Origin: Shinisaurus crocodilurus
Lineage: Eukaryota > Chordata > Lepidosauria > Squamata > Shinisauridae
NCBI GenBank assembly: GCA_021292165.1
Contig: CM037888.1
Span: 28,633,140 to 28,697,139, forward strand
Reading direction: 5' to 3'
Length of the DNA: 64,000 nucleotides
The position numbers were made by a program, and so were the translations under genes. A model generated the notes under the pieces. The model saw nothing but the letters and a program-made list of their open reading frames with translations, was not told the DNA's origin and did not search any database. Shown here one piece after another: positions 63,600 to 64,000 of the stretch (positions are counted from its first letter, which is position 1; every line of letters begins with the position of its first letter).

Positions 63600-64000
63600 A
63601 GGCTGTAAACGTACAGTATCCAGGCTTCGGCATGGACTCATCCCTTAGCAGTCAATTGGTTCTCCTGACCTGGTTAGAAATGCTTCCATGTCAGGCCTGT
63701 GTTGTTGCCTGAGCAATCACTAACTTCCGGCATTGCCCAGGTTTGGTGCCAGTCTCTTTCTATGCCTACCTATCTACCCTCTGGTCTCCCGGCCTGCAAG
63801 ACTGGTTGCCTCCATTCCAGTAATCTTGCCTCTCTCTCTACCTACTGTCTCCCTGCATCCCTATCCATCCTCCTTTGGATGAAGAGGGGCAGCATGTATT
63901 CTCAGGCACACTGACAGGCCAAATGGGTTGGTGGTGGGACCCAACAAGCCAAACCAGCAGCTTCCTGTCAATTGTGTGCAAGCCATATAACACTCCCCGG
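63600..64000. other. No recognised feature at window end
   Basis: Mixed pyrimidine-rich sequence with CTACCTATCTACC-type words. No gene, RNA or mobile element supported. Confidence 0.3.

Overview
This window looks like a vertebrate, most probably squamate reptile (lizard), intergenic or deep-intronic region, and I find no exon that I can support as part of a cellular protein-coding gene. The lineage call rests on the mix of repeats. There are CR1 LINEs with the (ATTCTATG)n tail, L2-type LINEs with a YADD reverse transcriptase, an L1 fragment, CORE/MIR-like and other tRNA-derived SINEs, 5S-rRNA-headed SINEs, very dense palindromic hAT and Harbinger MITEs, and many long microsatellites. Mammals lack this CR1 load and birds lack this L2/MITE mix. 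The species is not determinable from sequence alone.

Layout. 0-6 kb: AT-rich repeat, two copies of MITE family A, microsatellites, an L2 3' end and a CR1 3' fragment with one nonsense codon; a third family A copy at 5.76 kb. 6-12 kb: L2-type tails, a family B MITE, the first 5S-CR1 SINE, a CORE-SINE nested in an L2 tail, a family D palindrome, and a 5S-tRNA composite. 12-18 kb: an LTR-like insertion (12153-13214), a ~590-bp TA-flanked MITE, a short hAT MITE, then about 2.3 kb of largely repeat-free DNA (15.0-17.3 kb) with homeodomain-type motifs, and another hAT MITE. 18-27 kb: a long GAA/TTC array, low-copy repeats, a 5S-CR1 SINE nested in a tRNA SINE, a clean solo LTR (25183-25742, TSD CTGCG), and a GAGTC-rich hAT element (26147-26293). 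27-34 kb: a CR1 endonuclease fragment carrying a hAT MITE with a perfect 8-bp TSD, more MITEs, a direct duplication near 31-32 kb, and a CR1 with an intact FADD reverse transcriptase motif. 34-45 kb: more MITEs and L2 tails, with non-repeat islands at 35.2-36.1, 39.7-40.6 and 43.3-43.8 kb. 45.2-47.95 kb: the longest LINE, an L2-type element split by a reverse-oriented L1 fragment with matching target duplications. 48-64 kb: repeated family A and B MITEs, a fifth 5S-CR1 SINE, an L2 tail, a little-repeated tract at 55.5-58.0 kb, and a 636-bp GC-rich hAT MITE with a perfect TSD (60586-61221).

The two most interesting observations concern mobile elements as carriers of regulatory parts. First, two MITE families with different termini and different target duplications (8-bp hAT-type; 3-bp TWA Harbinger-type) share one palindromic core. 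That core matches the ZNF143/THAP11 (SBS, 'M4') motif as I recall it, and there are about 14 elements in 64 kb. Second, a SINE family joins a 5S rRNA-derived head that retains the internal pol III promoter region to a CR1 LINE 3' tail. All ages, family names and protein-binding claims here are inference and need searches I could not run.
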